Shown: piece by piece, positions 1 through 8,455 of the stretch
Layout: each line of letters starts with the position of its first letter
How positions within the stretch are numbered: position 1 is the first letter of the stretch
Assembly: GCA_022842595.1 (NCBI GenBank)
Contig: JALHPF010000013.1
Coordinates: forward strand, 1 to 64,000
Direction of reading: 5' to 3'
DNA length: 64,000 nucleotides
DNA from: Rubrivivax sp.
GTDB taxonomy: Bacteria; Pseudomonadota; Gammaproteobacteria; Burkholderiales; Burkholderiaceae_C
Position numbers and translations under genes: made by a program
Notes under the pieces: generated by a model
The model's input: only the letters and a program-made list of their open reading frames with translations
Database searches by the model: none
What the model was told of the DNA's origin: nothing

Positions 1-68
1 GCGGCGCCGGTGGCCTGGGCGCGGGCATCCTGGTGGCCGACGCCAGCGCCGCTGGCGAAGCGCCCTGA
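1..68 (+). CDS. C-terminal end of a gene entering from the left
   Basis: The first 68 bases read as an open frame (codons begin at base 3) ending in TGA at 66-68. The 21 visible residues are small and hydrophobic (GAGGLGAGILVADA then ASAAGEAP). This is too little to name a family. The reading is supported by the convergent gene stopping 10 bases further on. A perfect 6-bp hairpin, CTGAAC-GCCGCA-GTTCAG (65-82), overlaps both stop codons and could serve as a weak shared 3' end. Confidence 0.35.
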   Translation, partial: GAGGLGAGILVADASAAGEAP

Positions 69-78
69 ACGCCGCAGT

Positions 79-1971
79 TCAGGCCGCCAGCAGCCCCGCC
101 ACGCGCTCGCGCAGCCCCTGCGGGCTGGCCGCCGCCGCCGGCACGGCTTCACCGGCCACCAGCCCGACGCGGCTGAACAGCCCGCGCCGGAAGGGCCGGG
201 CCATGGCCGTGCCCTTCTCGATGCGCGAGAAGTAGGAACCCCACAGGTTCTGCAGCGCCAGCGGCACCACCGGCACCGGGTGGGTCTGCAGGATCTTCAT
301 CACCCCGCCCTTGAATTCACCCAGGTTGCCATCGCGCGTGATGCCGCCCTCGGGAAAGATGCACAGCAGGTCGCCTTCGTCGAGCACCTTGCGCGCTTCG
401 GCAAAGGCACGTTCGTAGGCCGCCGGGTCTTCACGCTGCGGCGCAATCGGGATGGCCTTGGCCAGCCGGAACATCCAGCCCAGCACCGGCGTGGCGAAGA
501 TGCGGTGGTCCATGATGAAGCGGATGGGCCGCGGGCTCGCCGCCATGAGCAGGATGGCGTCGACGAAGCTGACGTGGTTGCACACCAGGATGGCCGCGCC
601 CTGCACCGGGATGTGTTCGTCGCCACGCACCTTGAAGCGATAGACCACGCGCGTGAGGATGAAGGCCACGAAGCGCAGCAGGTATTCCGGCACCAGCAGG
701 AAGATGTAGCCGGCGACCACGGCGTTGAGCAGTGCGATCACCAGGAACACCTGCGGGATGCTGAAGCCCGCCGCCAGCAGCGCACCCACGCCGATGGAAC
801 TGACCACCATGAACAGCGCGTTCAGGATGTTGTTGGCCGCGATGATGCGTGCGCGGTGCGTGGCCGGGCTGCGCAGCTGGATCAGCGCATACATCGGCAC
901 GCTGTACAGGCCGGCGAACAGGCTCAGCCCGAACAGGTCGGCCAGCACCCGCCAGTGCGCCGGCTGCGCCATGAACTGGGCCACGCTCAGGGCATCGGCC
1001 GGGGGCAGGCTGTTCGATGCGAAATACAGGTCGAAGGCGAACACGCTCATGCCGATGGCGCCCAGCGGTACGAGGCCGATTTCCACGTGCCGCTTGCTCA
1101 GCATCTCGCACAGCAGCGAACCGATGCCGATGCCGACCGAGAACACCACCAGCAGCAACGAAGCCACCTGCTCGCCGCCATGCAGCACGTCCTTGGCGAA
1201 CGACGGGAACTGCGACAGGAACACCGCGCCGAAGAACCACATCCAGCTGATGCCCAGCAGCGAACGGAAGACGACGGTGTTGCCGTGCGCCAGCTTCAGG
1301 TTGCGCCAGGTTTCGGTGAAGGGATTCCAGTTGATCTTCAATTGCGGGTCGGTGGCCGGCGACAGCGGCACCGCCTGCGCCAGCACCCGCCCCAGCAGGG
1401 CCAGCGCCACGCAAGCCAGTGCAGTGATGCGCGCACCGGTCTCGGGCAGGGCGATGAGCAGGCCGCCGGCCACGTTGCCCAGCAGGATGGCCACGAAGGT
1501 GCCCATCTCGACCATGCCGTTGCCGCCCGTGAGCTCACGTTCGTTCAGGTGCTGCGGCAGGTAGGCGAACTTCACCGGGCCGAACAGCGTGCTCTGCAGG
1601 CCCATCAGGAAGATGCAGCCCAGCAGCACCGGGATGTTCTGCGCCCAGAAGCCCCAGGCCGCGATCAGCATCACGACGATCTCGAAGCTCTTGGCGAAGC
1701 GGATGAGCCTGGCCTTGTCGTGCTTGTCGGCGAGCTGCCCGCTGGTGGCCGAGAACAGCACGAAGGGCAGGATGAAGAGGGCGCCGATCACCAGTCCGGC
1801 CAGGCTGGCCGGCAGCCAGGCCACCTGCAGCTGGTAGGTGACGAGCACCGTGAACGCGAACTTGAAGACGTTGTCGTTGGCCGCACCCAGGAACTGCACC
1901 CAGAAGAACGGGGCGAAGCGGCGCTGGCGCAGCAGGTCGAACTGGTTGGGGTGTTCGCCGTTGTGGTTCAT
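79..1971 (-). CDS. MFS transporter fused to PlsC-type lysophospholipid acyltransferase
   Basis: A 630-residue two-part protein. Residues about 15-430 are a 12-helix major facilitator with the family motif GQLADKHDKARL after helix 2, resembling the lysophospholipid flippase LplT. Residues about 440-630 are a soluble glycerolipid acyltransferase: NHVSFVD (the HX4D catalytic motif, near residue 465) and FPEGGITRDG (block III, substrate phosphate binding). The expected role is flipping lysophospholipid, or importing an acyl acceptor, and re-acylating it at the inner membrane. E. coli splits similar tasks between LplT and Aas. The ATG lies two bases after the stop of the amidohydrolase gene, so it is the last gene of a six-gene minus-strand run. 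The family call is firm; the exact acceptor lipid is unknown. Confidence 0.88.
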   Translation of the reverse strand: MNHNGEHPNQFDLLRQRRFAPFFWVQFLGAANDNVFKFAFTVLVTYQLQVAWLPASLAGLVIGALFILPFVLFSATSGQLADKHDKARLIRFAKSFEIVVMLIAAWGFWAQNIPVLLGCIFLMGLQSTLFGPVKFAYLPQHLNERELTGGNGMVEMGTFVAILLGNVAGGLLIALPETGARITALACVALALLGRVLAQAVPLSPATDPQLKINWNPFTETWRNLKLAHGNTVVFRSLLGISWMWFFGAVFLSQFPSFAKDVLHGGEQVASLLLVVFSVGIGIGSLLCEMLSKRHVEIGLVPLGAIGMSVFAFDLYFASNSLPPADALSVAQFMAQPAHWRVLADLFGLSLFAGLYSVPMYALIQLRSPATHRARIIAANNILNALFMVVSSIGVGALLAAGFSIPQVFLVIALLNAVVAGYIFLLVPEYLLRFVAFILTRVVYRFKVRGDEHIPVQGAAILVCNHVSFVDAILLMAASPRPIRFIMDHRIFATPVLGWMFRLAKAIPIAPQREDPAAYERAFAEARKVLDEGDLLCIFPEGGITRDGNLGEFKGGVMKILQTHPVPVVPLALQNLWGSYFSRIEKGTAMARPFRRGLFSRVGLVAGEAVPAAAASPQGLRERVAGLLAA

Positions 1972-1973
1972 CG

Positions 1974-3254
1974 TCAGGCTTTGGAAGGGGTCAGGGCACG
2001 GGCTTCGAACAGCGCTGCCGGCAAGCGGGCTTCACCCCGGCGCAGGCGGCGCTTCAGCACGAAGTCGAAGAGCAGCGGGTTGTGTTCACGCAGGCGGGTC
2101 AGCGGTTCGATGTCGGCATCAGCGAGCAGGCGCGCATTCTGCAGGGCCGGCAGCGAGAACAGCGGCATCAGGCCCGGCAGCGGGTAGTCAGAACCGTGCA
2201 GCAGCCGGTGGTGCCAGTCCTGGCGCTGCAGCACGGCCTGCCAGACCGCCGGCTTGCGGTTGCGCTGGAACACGGCCGAGATGTCGGCGTGCAGCCGGCC
2301 GTCCCACTCGCGTTCGTCCATCAGCCGGGTGAACAGATCGAAGGCCGGAACAGCCGGCGCCGATCGCTGGTCGGTGTCGTGCGCCCGGCCCAGCGACGCG
2401 CAGTGTGCGACGACGACGCGCGTGCCGTAGGCCAGCAGGTGGCGCACCAGCAGCGGGTTGACGAGCGCTTCGCGCCCTGCCCCTGGCGCGGCCTTCTCTT
2501 CGCCGCAGTGCACGATCAGCGGCATGCCGGCGCGAACCAGGCGTTCGCAGAACGGCCGGCAGCGGGGGTCGCGCGGGTCGATGTTCATCGCACTCGGCAG
2601 CCACTTCACGGCCACCGCACCGGCCGCCAGTGCCGCGTCCAGGCGCGCCAGCGCGTCGGGCCGGTAGGGGTGGACCGAGGCCACCCAGTCGAAACGCTGT
2701 GGCAGCGCCGCCGTCACCTGCTGCGCATAGGCGTTCGGCACGTGGAAGGTGGTCCAGTCGGGCACCGGCTGGCCGGCATCGTCGCAGGCCTCGTCGAACG
2801 CGAACAGCCACCAGCGTGCGCCGGCCGGGAAGCCTTGGGCCAGGGCCTGCAGGCGTTCGACATAGGCGCGGTCGACCGAAGGCGCATCGACGGGTACGCA
2901 GGCCGCGTCCATGATGGCGCGGCGGCGCAGCACCTCCAGCGGCCGCCACCACTGCTGCATGCTGGGGTGGATGCTGCAGCCTGAACCGGCGTCGCCGTTG
3001 CCCAGCAGGTGGGCGTGGGTGTCGACCAGGCGAGTGGCGGCGATGCCGTCGAAGGCCTCGTCGATCAAGGCCTGCCCTGGCCCGGCCGCAGGCCGCGCGC
3101 CCAGGCAGGGGTTGCGCAGCGCGCCCGCGGCCTGCGCGGGCCGGCTGCCGACCAGCCCGGTGAACAGCCCCACCGCGAGCGCGCCGCAGCAACCCTGCAG
3201 CAGGTGGCGCCGGCTGGGGCCGGGGCGGTGGTGCGCAGCGATGCGGTCAGTCAT
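1974..3254 (-). CDS. Exported TIM-barrel amidohydrolase (Tat signal)
   Basis: A 426-residue amidohydrolase. I start it at the ATG at 3254, which overlaps the stop of the upstream gene by eight bases (ATGACTGA), rather than at the further-upstream in-frame codon. The N-terminus carries SRRHLLQGCC followed by a hydrophobic stretch ending at AQA, a Tat-like signal, so the enzyme probably acts in the periplasm. Metal and catalytic motifs are visible in order: DTHAHLLG, VKWLPSAMNI, IVHCGEE, VVAHCAS and HGSDYPLPG. These fit the metal-dependent amidohydrolase family (TatD/PTE/amidohydrolase_2-like). The substrate cannot be read from the sequence. Neighbours are membrane or exported proteins of unknown role. 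Confidence 0.8.
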   Translation of the reverse strand: MTDRIAAHHRPGPSRRHLLQGCCGALAVGLFTGLVGSRPAQAAGALRNPCLGARPAAGPGQALIDEAFDGIAATRLVDTHAHLLGNGDAGSGCSIHPSMQQWWRPLEVLRRRAIMDAACVPVDAPSVDRAYVERLQALAQGFPAGARWWLFAFDEACDDAGQPVPDWTTFHVPNAYAQQVTAALPQRFDWVASVHPYRPDALARLDAALAAGAVAVKWLPSAMNIDPRDPRCRPFCERLVRAGMPLIVHCGEEKAAPGAGREALVNPLLVRHLLAYGTRVVVAHCASLGRAHDTDQRSAPAVPAFDLFTRLMDEREWDGRLHADISAVFQRNRKPAVWQAVLQRQDWHHRLLHGSDYPLPGLMPLFSLPALQNARLLADADIEPLTRLREHNPLLFDFVLKRRLRRGEARLPAALFEARALTPSKA

Positions 3255-4317
3255 GGCTGCGGGCCTCCACCAGTTCGCGCAGCGGCTGCGGCAGCAGGCC
3301 GTGCAGCCGGTCCCGCAGCCGCGCTTCATGCCGCTGCCACCACACGCCAGCGGCCATCACGCCCAGGCCGATGGCGGCCAGGGCCAGCGGAAAGAGCAGG
3401 CTGTCGCGGAACACGCTGTGGGCCAGGTGCCCCAGGTAGACGGCCATGCCCAGGCCACCGAACACCGCCAGCACCCGGCGCGACAGCGCCGCACCCAGAC
3501 CGATCAGCAGCAGGTTGATGACCGCATAACCCAGCTTGCCCAGTTCGCTGTCGGACCGCATGCTGGTGAGTGCACACCAGAAGGCCAGGGTGCCGAAGAG
3601 GTAGATCCAGAAGGCGAAGTCCGGCCCGCGGCGCGCGCGGATGTCCACCCAGAGGGCCACCACCAGCATCGCCAGGCCGAACGCCATGCTGATGCGCCGG
3701 CCCTCGTCGGAGAAGAACGCCGCGCGTTCGCCGTGCAGCAGCATGGGCACCAGGTCCATGCTCAAGAACCACAGCGTCACCGCCAGCGGCATCACCGTGA
3801 ACGGCAGCCGCCAGCGCCACAGCGCCAGCAGCGCCGCCACCAGGGCCGCGGCTTCCATCAGCACCCAGCGCCAGTCGATGCGGGCGAAATAGTCGCGATA
3901 GGCGGCCGGCACGCCAGCATCACGTTCGGCCCACCAGCCCAGGGCCAGCTGCAGCCCGTACACCGCCAACGGCACCATGGCCACCGCCAGGGCGGCCACG
4001 ATGCCGGCCGGCAGAGGCAGGCGCTTCTTCAGCAGCCACTCCGTGCCCAGGCTGGCCGCGAAAGCGTAGGCCAGCGCGATGGCGAACAGCGCGGTGCCAC
4101 CCAGCCGTTCCCAGGCCAGGTTGATGAACAGCGTCATCGCGCCGATGGCGACCATGCCGCCCAGGTAGTACAGGATGTGCGCCGGCTTGAAGGCGGGCGG
4201 CTCGCCCGCACCGGCCGCCTGCTGTTCGGCCAGGAAGGCCCACAGCCGCTGGTCCTGCCCGGGCTGCAGCACGCCCTGGCGGGTGGCCAGACGCAGCAGT
4301 TCGAGGTTGACGTTCAT
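3247..4317 (-). CDS. Multi-pass membrane protein, DUF2157-like
   Basis: A 356-residue integral membrane protein with about ten hydrophobic segments. A short soluble N-terminus (residues 1-45, MNVNLELLRLATRQG) resembles the N-terminal motif of DUF2157 proteins. After it comes HILYYLGGMVAIGAM and repeated alanine/leucine-rich helices. No catalytic motif is visible. The gene begins 13 bases after the DUF2145 gene and overlaps the amidohydrolase start by eight bases, so it is translationally coupled within the run. The function is unknown; the DUF assignment rests on overall pattern only. Confidence 0.7.
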   Translation of the reverse strand: MNVNLELLRLATRQGVLQPGQDQRLWAFLAEQQAAGAGEPPAFKPAHILYYLGGMVAIGAMTLFINLAWERLGGTALFAIALAYAFAASLGTEWLLKKRLPLPAGIVAALAVAMVPLAVYGLQLALGWWAERDAGVPAAYRDYFARIDWRWVLMEAAALVAALLALWRWRLPFTVMPLAVTLWFLSMDLVPMLLHGERAAFFSDEGRRISMAFGLAMLVVALWVDIRARRGPDFAFWIYLFGTLAFWCALTSMRSDSELGKLGYAVINLLLIGLGAALSRRVLAVFGGLGMAVYLGHLAHSVFRDSLLFPLALAAIGLGVMAAGVWWQRHEARLRDRLHGLLPQPLRELVEARSHD

Positions 4318-4330
4318 GAGCGGGTTCTCC

Positions 4331-5116
4331 TCATCGCAGCACCTGCACCGGGCCGGCCAGGCCGCTGCGTTCCAGCCAGGCGAAGACGCTGTCGACGGTG
4401 ACGGTCTCGATGCGGCTGCTGTAGCGCTTGGCGTCGGGGTGGTCGTCGAAGGCGATGTGTGCAGCTGTCATGCGCGCACCGAGGCGCTTCATCGGCGAGA
4501 TGCGCAGTGTCGTCGGCTCGTAGCCCTGGAACTGCAGCCAGGCCTGGGCGCGCTGGCGGTTGCCGGCGGCAGGCTCGCGTGCCAGCGCCAGCGTCTCGAT
4601 CGCCCACTGGTTGCTTTGCTGGTAGGTCTGCGACCAGGGGTAGGCCACCATGCTGTAGGCCGGCTCGTGCAGCTGGTCGACGCGGGCGTTGCTGGCCAGG
4701 AGCGGCAGCAGCGCCGCCTGCACGGCACTCGTGGGCACCGCGTAGGCGGCTTCGTAGCGGTAGAGGTCGTCCATGAAGAATTCGCCCAGGCCCTGGCGGT
4801 AGAGGTCGGCACGTGCACTGCCGCACTGATTGAGCTTGTGCACCACGCGCCAGCGCGCCTGGCTGCCCTGCCCTTCACGATAAGCCCAGCCCAGGTGGGA
4901 CCAACGCAGGCCCCATTCACCCAGGTTCTGGCCGGCGCGTGCCAGCGCCACCACCTGGGCGCCGCTGGCGTCCAGCGTGCGTGCGGTGCGCTCGGCGAGT
5001 TCCAGCGCACGCTGCACGTTGGCGGCGGTGGGCGGGGTGGTCTCGCAGTTGCGGCCGGCATGGGCTGTCAGGCTCACGGCCAGCAGTGCCGTCATGGTCA
5101 CGGCGCGCGCACTCAT
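4331..5116 (-). CDS. Exported DUF2145 family protein
   Basis: A 261-residue protein with a cleavable signal peptide (MSARAVTMTALLAVSLTAHA). The mature part carries features typical of DUF2145 proteins: a CETTPP start, WSHLGWAYRE, VVHKLNQCG, and a C-terminal segment mentioning RYSSRIETVTVDSVF. No enzyme activity is established for the family; its papain-like-fold appearance (Cys and His-rich conserved blocks) is only suggestive. It overlaps the small exported-protein gene by four bases (ATGA), indicating coupled translation. Such pairs recur in Burkholderiales and Xanthomonadales, implying a shared envelope task. Confidence 0.8.
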   Translation of the reverse strand: MSARAVTMTALLAVSLTAHAGRNCETTPPTAANVQRALELAERTARTLDASGAQVVALARAGQNLGEWGLRWSHLGWAYREGQGSQARWRVVHKLNQCGSARADLYRQGLGEFFMDDLYRYEAAYAVPTSAVQAALLPLLASNARVDQLHEPAYSMVAYPWSQTYQQSNQWAIETLALAREPAAGNRQRAQAWLQFQGYEPTTLRISPMKRLGARMTAAHIAFDDHPDAKRYSSRIETVTVDSVFAWLERSGLAGPVQVLR

Positions 5117-5538
5117 CGTGTCACCCGTTCGTTGTAGATCAGCGCCTTGCCGATCTCGTTGGGGATGAAGGCGATCGCCTTGCCGGCGGCCGACAGGACC
5201 CAGCCCGCCGTGAATGCCGTGACGACCACCGCCGTGCCCGCCACCACCGACACGCCTGCCACCGATGCCCCGGCCAGCATGATGCTGAAGCGCGCACCGT
5301 CCGAGGCCCGCTCCAGCACCCAGACGGTGGCGCCAGACACCGTTTCGACGGCAACGACGGTAAGCAGGCTGCCGCCCACCAGCACCGAGGCGCCCAGAGC
5401 CGCTGGCGCAGCCACCGACACGGCCACTGGCAACATCGACAAGGCACTGGCTTCGGACACGCCCGACTGTGCCCGAGCGGCCGGCAGCGCGACGGCCAGG
5501 GCCAGCGACAAGGCGGCAATGAGACAGGACTTCTTCAT
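5113..5538 (-). CDS. Small exported hydrophobic protein upstream of DUF2145
   Basis: A 141-residue protein starting at the ATG at 5538, preceded by a good ribosome site (AAGGAGAACACCC). It has a classic signal peptide (MKKSCLIAALSLALAVALPA, cut near ARAQ). The mature chain is almost wholly Ala/Val/Gly/Ser hydrophobic, ending GKALIYNERVTR. I do not recognise a domain. The stop overlaps the start of the DUF2145 gene, so the two are probably partners. A membrane-inserted or periplasmic helper for the DUF2145 protein is an inference. Confidence 0.75.
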   Translation of the reverse strand: MKKSCLIAALSLALAVALPAARAQSGVSEASALSMLPVAVSVAAPAALGASVLVGGSLLTVVAVETVSGATVWVLERASDGARFSIMLAGASVAGVSVVAGTAVVVTAFTAGWVLSAAGKAIAFIPNEIGKALIYNERVTR

Positions 5539-5576
5539 GGGTGTTCTCCTTCGGTTGGAAACAGGCCGGATGGCGA

Positions 5577-6026
5577 TCACAGCTCTTGCGCGGGCTGCAG
5601 CGCCTGCGCGGCTTCGTGCGCGTCGCGCAGGGTCTTGGCCAGCGTGAACACGCTGGAGATCAGGAACAGCCAGCAAACGCCCAGGTAGGCCTTGTAGGAC
5701 GGGTTGATCTCCATGCGCCACAAGCCCCAGCCCGTCAGCGCCATGGCCAAGGCGAAGCCGCCCCACACCACCCCGCCCCACATCGGCGTGTCGCTGCGGC
5801 GGTGTTCGTTGTCGCGAACGTACTTGGCCACGGCGAACCCGTTGGACAGGCAGAACAGGTAACCCATCACCATGAAGGCGCGGTCGAGGTCGGCGCCGGG
5901 CAGCCAGACCAGCCCGGTGGCGCACAGGCCGACGGCCGCAGCGAAGGAAACCCAGACTTGCAGCCGCCAGGCACGGGTGTCCTGGCGGAGTGCGGCGGCA
6001 GCGGTGCGGGCGGGGGCGTTGTGCAT
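5577..6026 (-). CDS. YiaA/YiaB-type inner membrane protein
   Basis: A 149-residue membrane protein with four hydrophobic helices arranged as two similar helix pairs. The pairs end in GYLFCLSNGFAVAKYVRDNE and GVCWLFLISSVFTLAKTLRD, the repeated motif of the YiaA/YiaB two-helix family. I use the ATG at 6026 (MHNAPART); an upstream ATG at 6089 would add 21 residues but would push the start into the promoter shared with the divergent regulator. The function of the family is unknown. It is the first gene of the minus-strand run and faces the XRE regulator at 6156. Confidence 0.78.
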   Translation of the reverse strand: MHNAPARTAAAALRQDTRAWRLQVWVSFAAAVGLCATGLVWLPGADLDRAFMVMGYLFCLSNGFAVAKYVRDNEHRRSDTPMWGGVVWGGFALAMALTGWGLWRMEINPSYKAYLGVCWLFLISSVFTLAKTLRDAHEAAQALQPAQEL

Positions 6027-6121
6027 GGCAGGGGTGGTTTTGTTGAACACGTGGCGACTGTGCCGGTTTGCGAGTCCGGTATCCATCACTCCCTGGAGCG
6101 TCGCGCTACTTCAGACATCTG

Positions 6122-6138
6122 GTATCGTTTTGCGATAC
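6122..6138. promoter_or_regulatory. Inverted repeat in the divergent promoter
   Basis: A perfect palindrome, GTATCG-TTTTG-CGATAC, lies 18 bases before the XRE regulator start and in the interval shared with the YiaA/B-like gene. Its size and position suit an operator for autoregulation. It is not followed by a T-tract, so a terminator is unlikely. Confidence 0.5.
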
Positions 6139-6155
6139 TCTTCGAGCACCCCGAC

Positions 6156-6941
6156 ATGAGCACGAGCCAGGCCCTCGTCAGCGCCCTGAAGGCCGAACTC
6201 CGCCGCGCCGGCATCACCTATGCCCAGCTGGCGCGCGAGCTCGACCTGGCCGAGAGCAGCGTCAAGCGCATCTTCGCCAAGGGCGACCTGAGCCTGGCGC
6301 GCATCGACCAGGTGCTGGCAGTGCTGAAGATGGACTTCGCCGAACTGGCGCGGCTGGTGGCCACGGCCGCGCCGCCGCAGCACGAGCTGTCGCTGGAACA
6401 GGAACGCGCCGTCGTGGCCGACCCCAAGCTGCTGCTGGCGGCCATCTGCGCGCTGAGCCAGTGGACGCTGGAGCAGATCACCGCCACCTACCGCCTGAGC
6501 CGGCCGCAGGCGGTGGCCTGCCTGCTGGCGCTGGACAAGCTGGGCTTCATCGAGCTGCGTGCGCAGAACCGCTACCGCCTGAAGGTGGACAAGACCTTCC
6601 GCTGGCGTCCCGACGGCCCGGTGATGCGCTACTTCCGCCAGCACGCCGTGGGCGACTACTTCAGCGGCGACTTCGGCGGCACGGGTGAACTGCTGATGCT
6701 GGTGCACGGCCACATCGCCCAGCCCCAGGCCCAGTTGCTGAACGAACGCCTGCAGCGCCTGGCGCAGGACTTCGCGCAGCAGCACCTGGCCGACCAGCGC
6801 CTGCCCGACGCCGACAAGCGCCCCTACACGCTGGTGGTGGGCATGCGCTCGTGGCTGTTCGGGGCCTTCCGCGACCTGCTGCGCGAGCCTGCAGCGGACA
6901 ATGCCGGCCACGATGAGCGCCAGCCCCCGCCCCAACCCTGA
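6156..6941 (+). CDS. XRE-family transcriptional regulator
   Basis: A 261-residue regulator. Residues 1-65 form an HTH_3/XRE domain (ITYAQLARELDLAESSVKRI, with a second helix-turn-helix at the SSVKRIF recognition helix). The remaining 200 residues include a segment resembling a second winged helix (LEQITATYRLSRPQAVACLL, then DKLGFIELRAQNRYRLKV) and a conserved C-terminal region of unknown role. The ATG at 6156 follows the palindrome at 6122-6138 and is favoured over the long upstream open frame, which runs antisense to another gene. It is divergent from the six-gene envelope run and may control it and itself. Confidence 0.82.
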   Translation: MSTSQALVSALKAELRRAGITYAQLARELDLAESSVKRIFAKGDLSLARIDQVLAVLKMDFAELARLVATAAPPQHELSLEQERAVVADPKLLLAAICALSQWTLEQITATYRLSRPQAVACLLALDKLGFIELRAQNRYRLKVDKTFRWRPDGPVMRYFRQHAVGDYFSGDFGGTGELLMLVHGHIAQPQAQLLNERLQRLAQDFAQQHLADQRLPDADKRPYTLVVGMRSWLFGAFRDLLREPAADNAGHDERQPPPQP

Positions 6942-7329
6942 GTCCCTGCCCTCGCGCTGCCCCTGCGGCAGCGGCCAGGCCTACGCGGCCTGCTGCGGCC
7001 GCTGGCACGCCGGGCCGCAGCACCTGCAGGCGCCCGACGCCGAAGCCCTGATGCGGTCGCGCTACTGTGCCTATGCGCTGGGCCTGCACGACTACCTGCT
7101 GGCCACCTGGCACACCAGCACCCGCCCCGCTGCGCTGGACGCGCCCGAGCCCGGGCTGCGCTGGCTGGGCCTGGAAGTGCGGCGCCACCAAGCACGCGAC
7201 GAAAACAGCGCCACGGTCGATTTCGTCGCTCGCAGCAAGCTCGGTGGCCGCGCCCACCGCTTGCAGGAAAACAGCCGCTTCGTGCGCGAAGACGGGCGCT
7301 GGTTCTACGTCGACGGCGGCCCCGGCTAA
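6901..7329 (+). CDS. YchJ-family protein with SEC-C motif
   Basis: A protein of about 140 residues with an N-terminal SEC-C zinc motif (CPCGSGQAYAACCG) followed by the YchJ middle domain (ALMRSRYCAYALGLHDYLLA, later LGLEVRRHQ and FVARSKLGG). It is probably a small metal-binding cytosolic protein; the family has no proven activity. The start overlaps the end of the XRE gene; ATGs at 6901 and 6913 are both possible and neither has a clear ribosome site. Its stop overlaps by three bases with the stop of the convergent aldo/keto reductase. Confidence 0.82.
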   Translation: MPATMSASPRPNPESLPSRCPCGSGQAYAACCGRWHAGPQHLQAPDAEALMRSRYCAYALGLHDYLLATWHTSTRPAALDAPEPGLRWLGLEVRRHQARDENSATVDFVARSKLGGRAHRLQENSRFVREDGRWFYVDGGPG

Positions 7330-8189
7330 GCCACTTCGTGCCCGCTGCTGGCTTGCCAGATGCGATACCAGTCTTCTGAAGGTAACTGCAGCGTCATCGC
7401 CGCCACCGCTTCGCGCAGCGCGGCCAGCCTGCCGGAACCCGTGACCGGCCGCGGCCTTGCCGGGTGGCGCATCAGCCAGGCATAGGCCAGCGTCGCTGCC
7501 GATTCGCCATGCTGCAACGCCAAGGACTGCAGCACCTGCAACACGCGCCGGCCTGGTTCGTCGTGCTCGTTGAACAGCCTGCCGCCAGCCAGGGGCGACC
7601 AGGCCATGGTCTGCAGGCCCAGGTCCAGGCACTGCGCCAGCGTGCCGTCGTCCAGCGCCTGCATCCGCAGGGGCGAAAACTCGATCTGGTGGGCAGCCAG
7701 CGGAAAGCGCCGGTGCAGCATGGCCACCTGGTCAGGACCGTGGTTGGACACCCCGAAGGCCAACACCTTGCCCGCCGCTTGCAGTTCGCGGAAGGTGTCG
7801 GCCAGTTCATCGGGATCCATCAGCAGATCCGGACGGTGCAACAGCAGCAGATCGATGTGGTCGGTGCACAGCGCGCGCAGCGACTGGTTCACCGACGTCA
7901 GCACATGGGCGCGCGAGCTGTCGTAGCTCTTGATGCCGTGCCCCGGGCGCGCGGGTGAGACCAGGCGGATGCCGCACTTGGTGACGATCTGCAGCCGTTG
8001 GCGCAGCCCAGGCGTGCTGGCCAGGGCCGCGCCGAATTGCGCTTCGACGCTGTAGCCACCGTAGATGTCGGCATGGTCGAAGCTGGTGATGCCCATGGCC
8101 AGGGCTTCTTCGATCCAGCCCACCAGGCCGGGCGTGGACAGGCGCCATTCGGGCAAGCGCATCAGGCCCGCGACGACAGGTGACAGCAT
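7326..8189 (-). CDS. Aldo/keto reductase (YdhF-like)
   Basis: A 287-residue NADPH-dependent oxidoreductase. Catalytic tetrad residues are seen in order: Asp and Tyr in FDHADIYGGY, Lys in VTKCGIRL, and His in LLLLHRPD. FGVSNHGPDQ and the C-terminal VTGSGRLAAL block provide the substrate and NADP phosphate contacts. The layout matches the AKR YdhF subgroup, although the N-terminus is some ten residues shorter than usual. The physiological carbonyl substrate is unknown. It stands alone, with a 266-base spacer upstream that holds no clear gene. Confidence 0.88.
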   Translation of the reverse strand: MLSPVVAGLMRLPEWRLSTPGLVGWIEEALAMGITSFDHADIYGGYSVEAQFGAALASTPGLRQRLQIVTKCGIRLVSPARPGHGIKSYDSSRAHVLTSVNQSLRALCTDHIDLLLLHRPDLLMDPDELADTFRELQAAGKVLAFGVSNHGPDQVAMLHRRFPLAAHQIEFSPLRMQALDDGTLAQCLDLGLQTMAWSPLAGGRLFNEHDEPGRRVLQVLQSLALQHGESAATLAYAWLMRHPARPRPVTGSGRLAALREAVAAMTLQLPSEDWYRIWQASSGHEVA

Positions 8190-8455
8190 GGCAGCCCTTT
8201 CAGTGCGACAGCTTCAAGCCGCCTGCGAACCATGCGGGCCCGCGTTCTGTTTCAGGAGCGTGCTGGCACAACATGCTCATCATGGTCTTCCTCGTGCGTC
8301 TGGCTGTTGTTCTGGACGTCTTCTGACCGTCGGCCCATAGCCGGCCTACCCTGCCTGGGCTGGCGCGCGCACCATAACGAAGCCGCTGGCGCAACGCCAG
8401 TACTTCGAGTCAATCCAAGGCATAGCCACGGGTTTTCACCGAACCCGGTGCGGTC

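Noticed and set aside
10..2187. 725-residue plus-strand open frame
   Set aside because: It lies antisense to the MFS-PlsC gene; its composition (His/Gln/Arg-rich) is that of a GC-rich shadow frame and it has no family signature.
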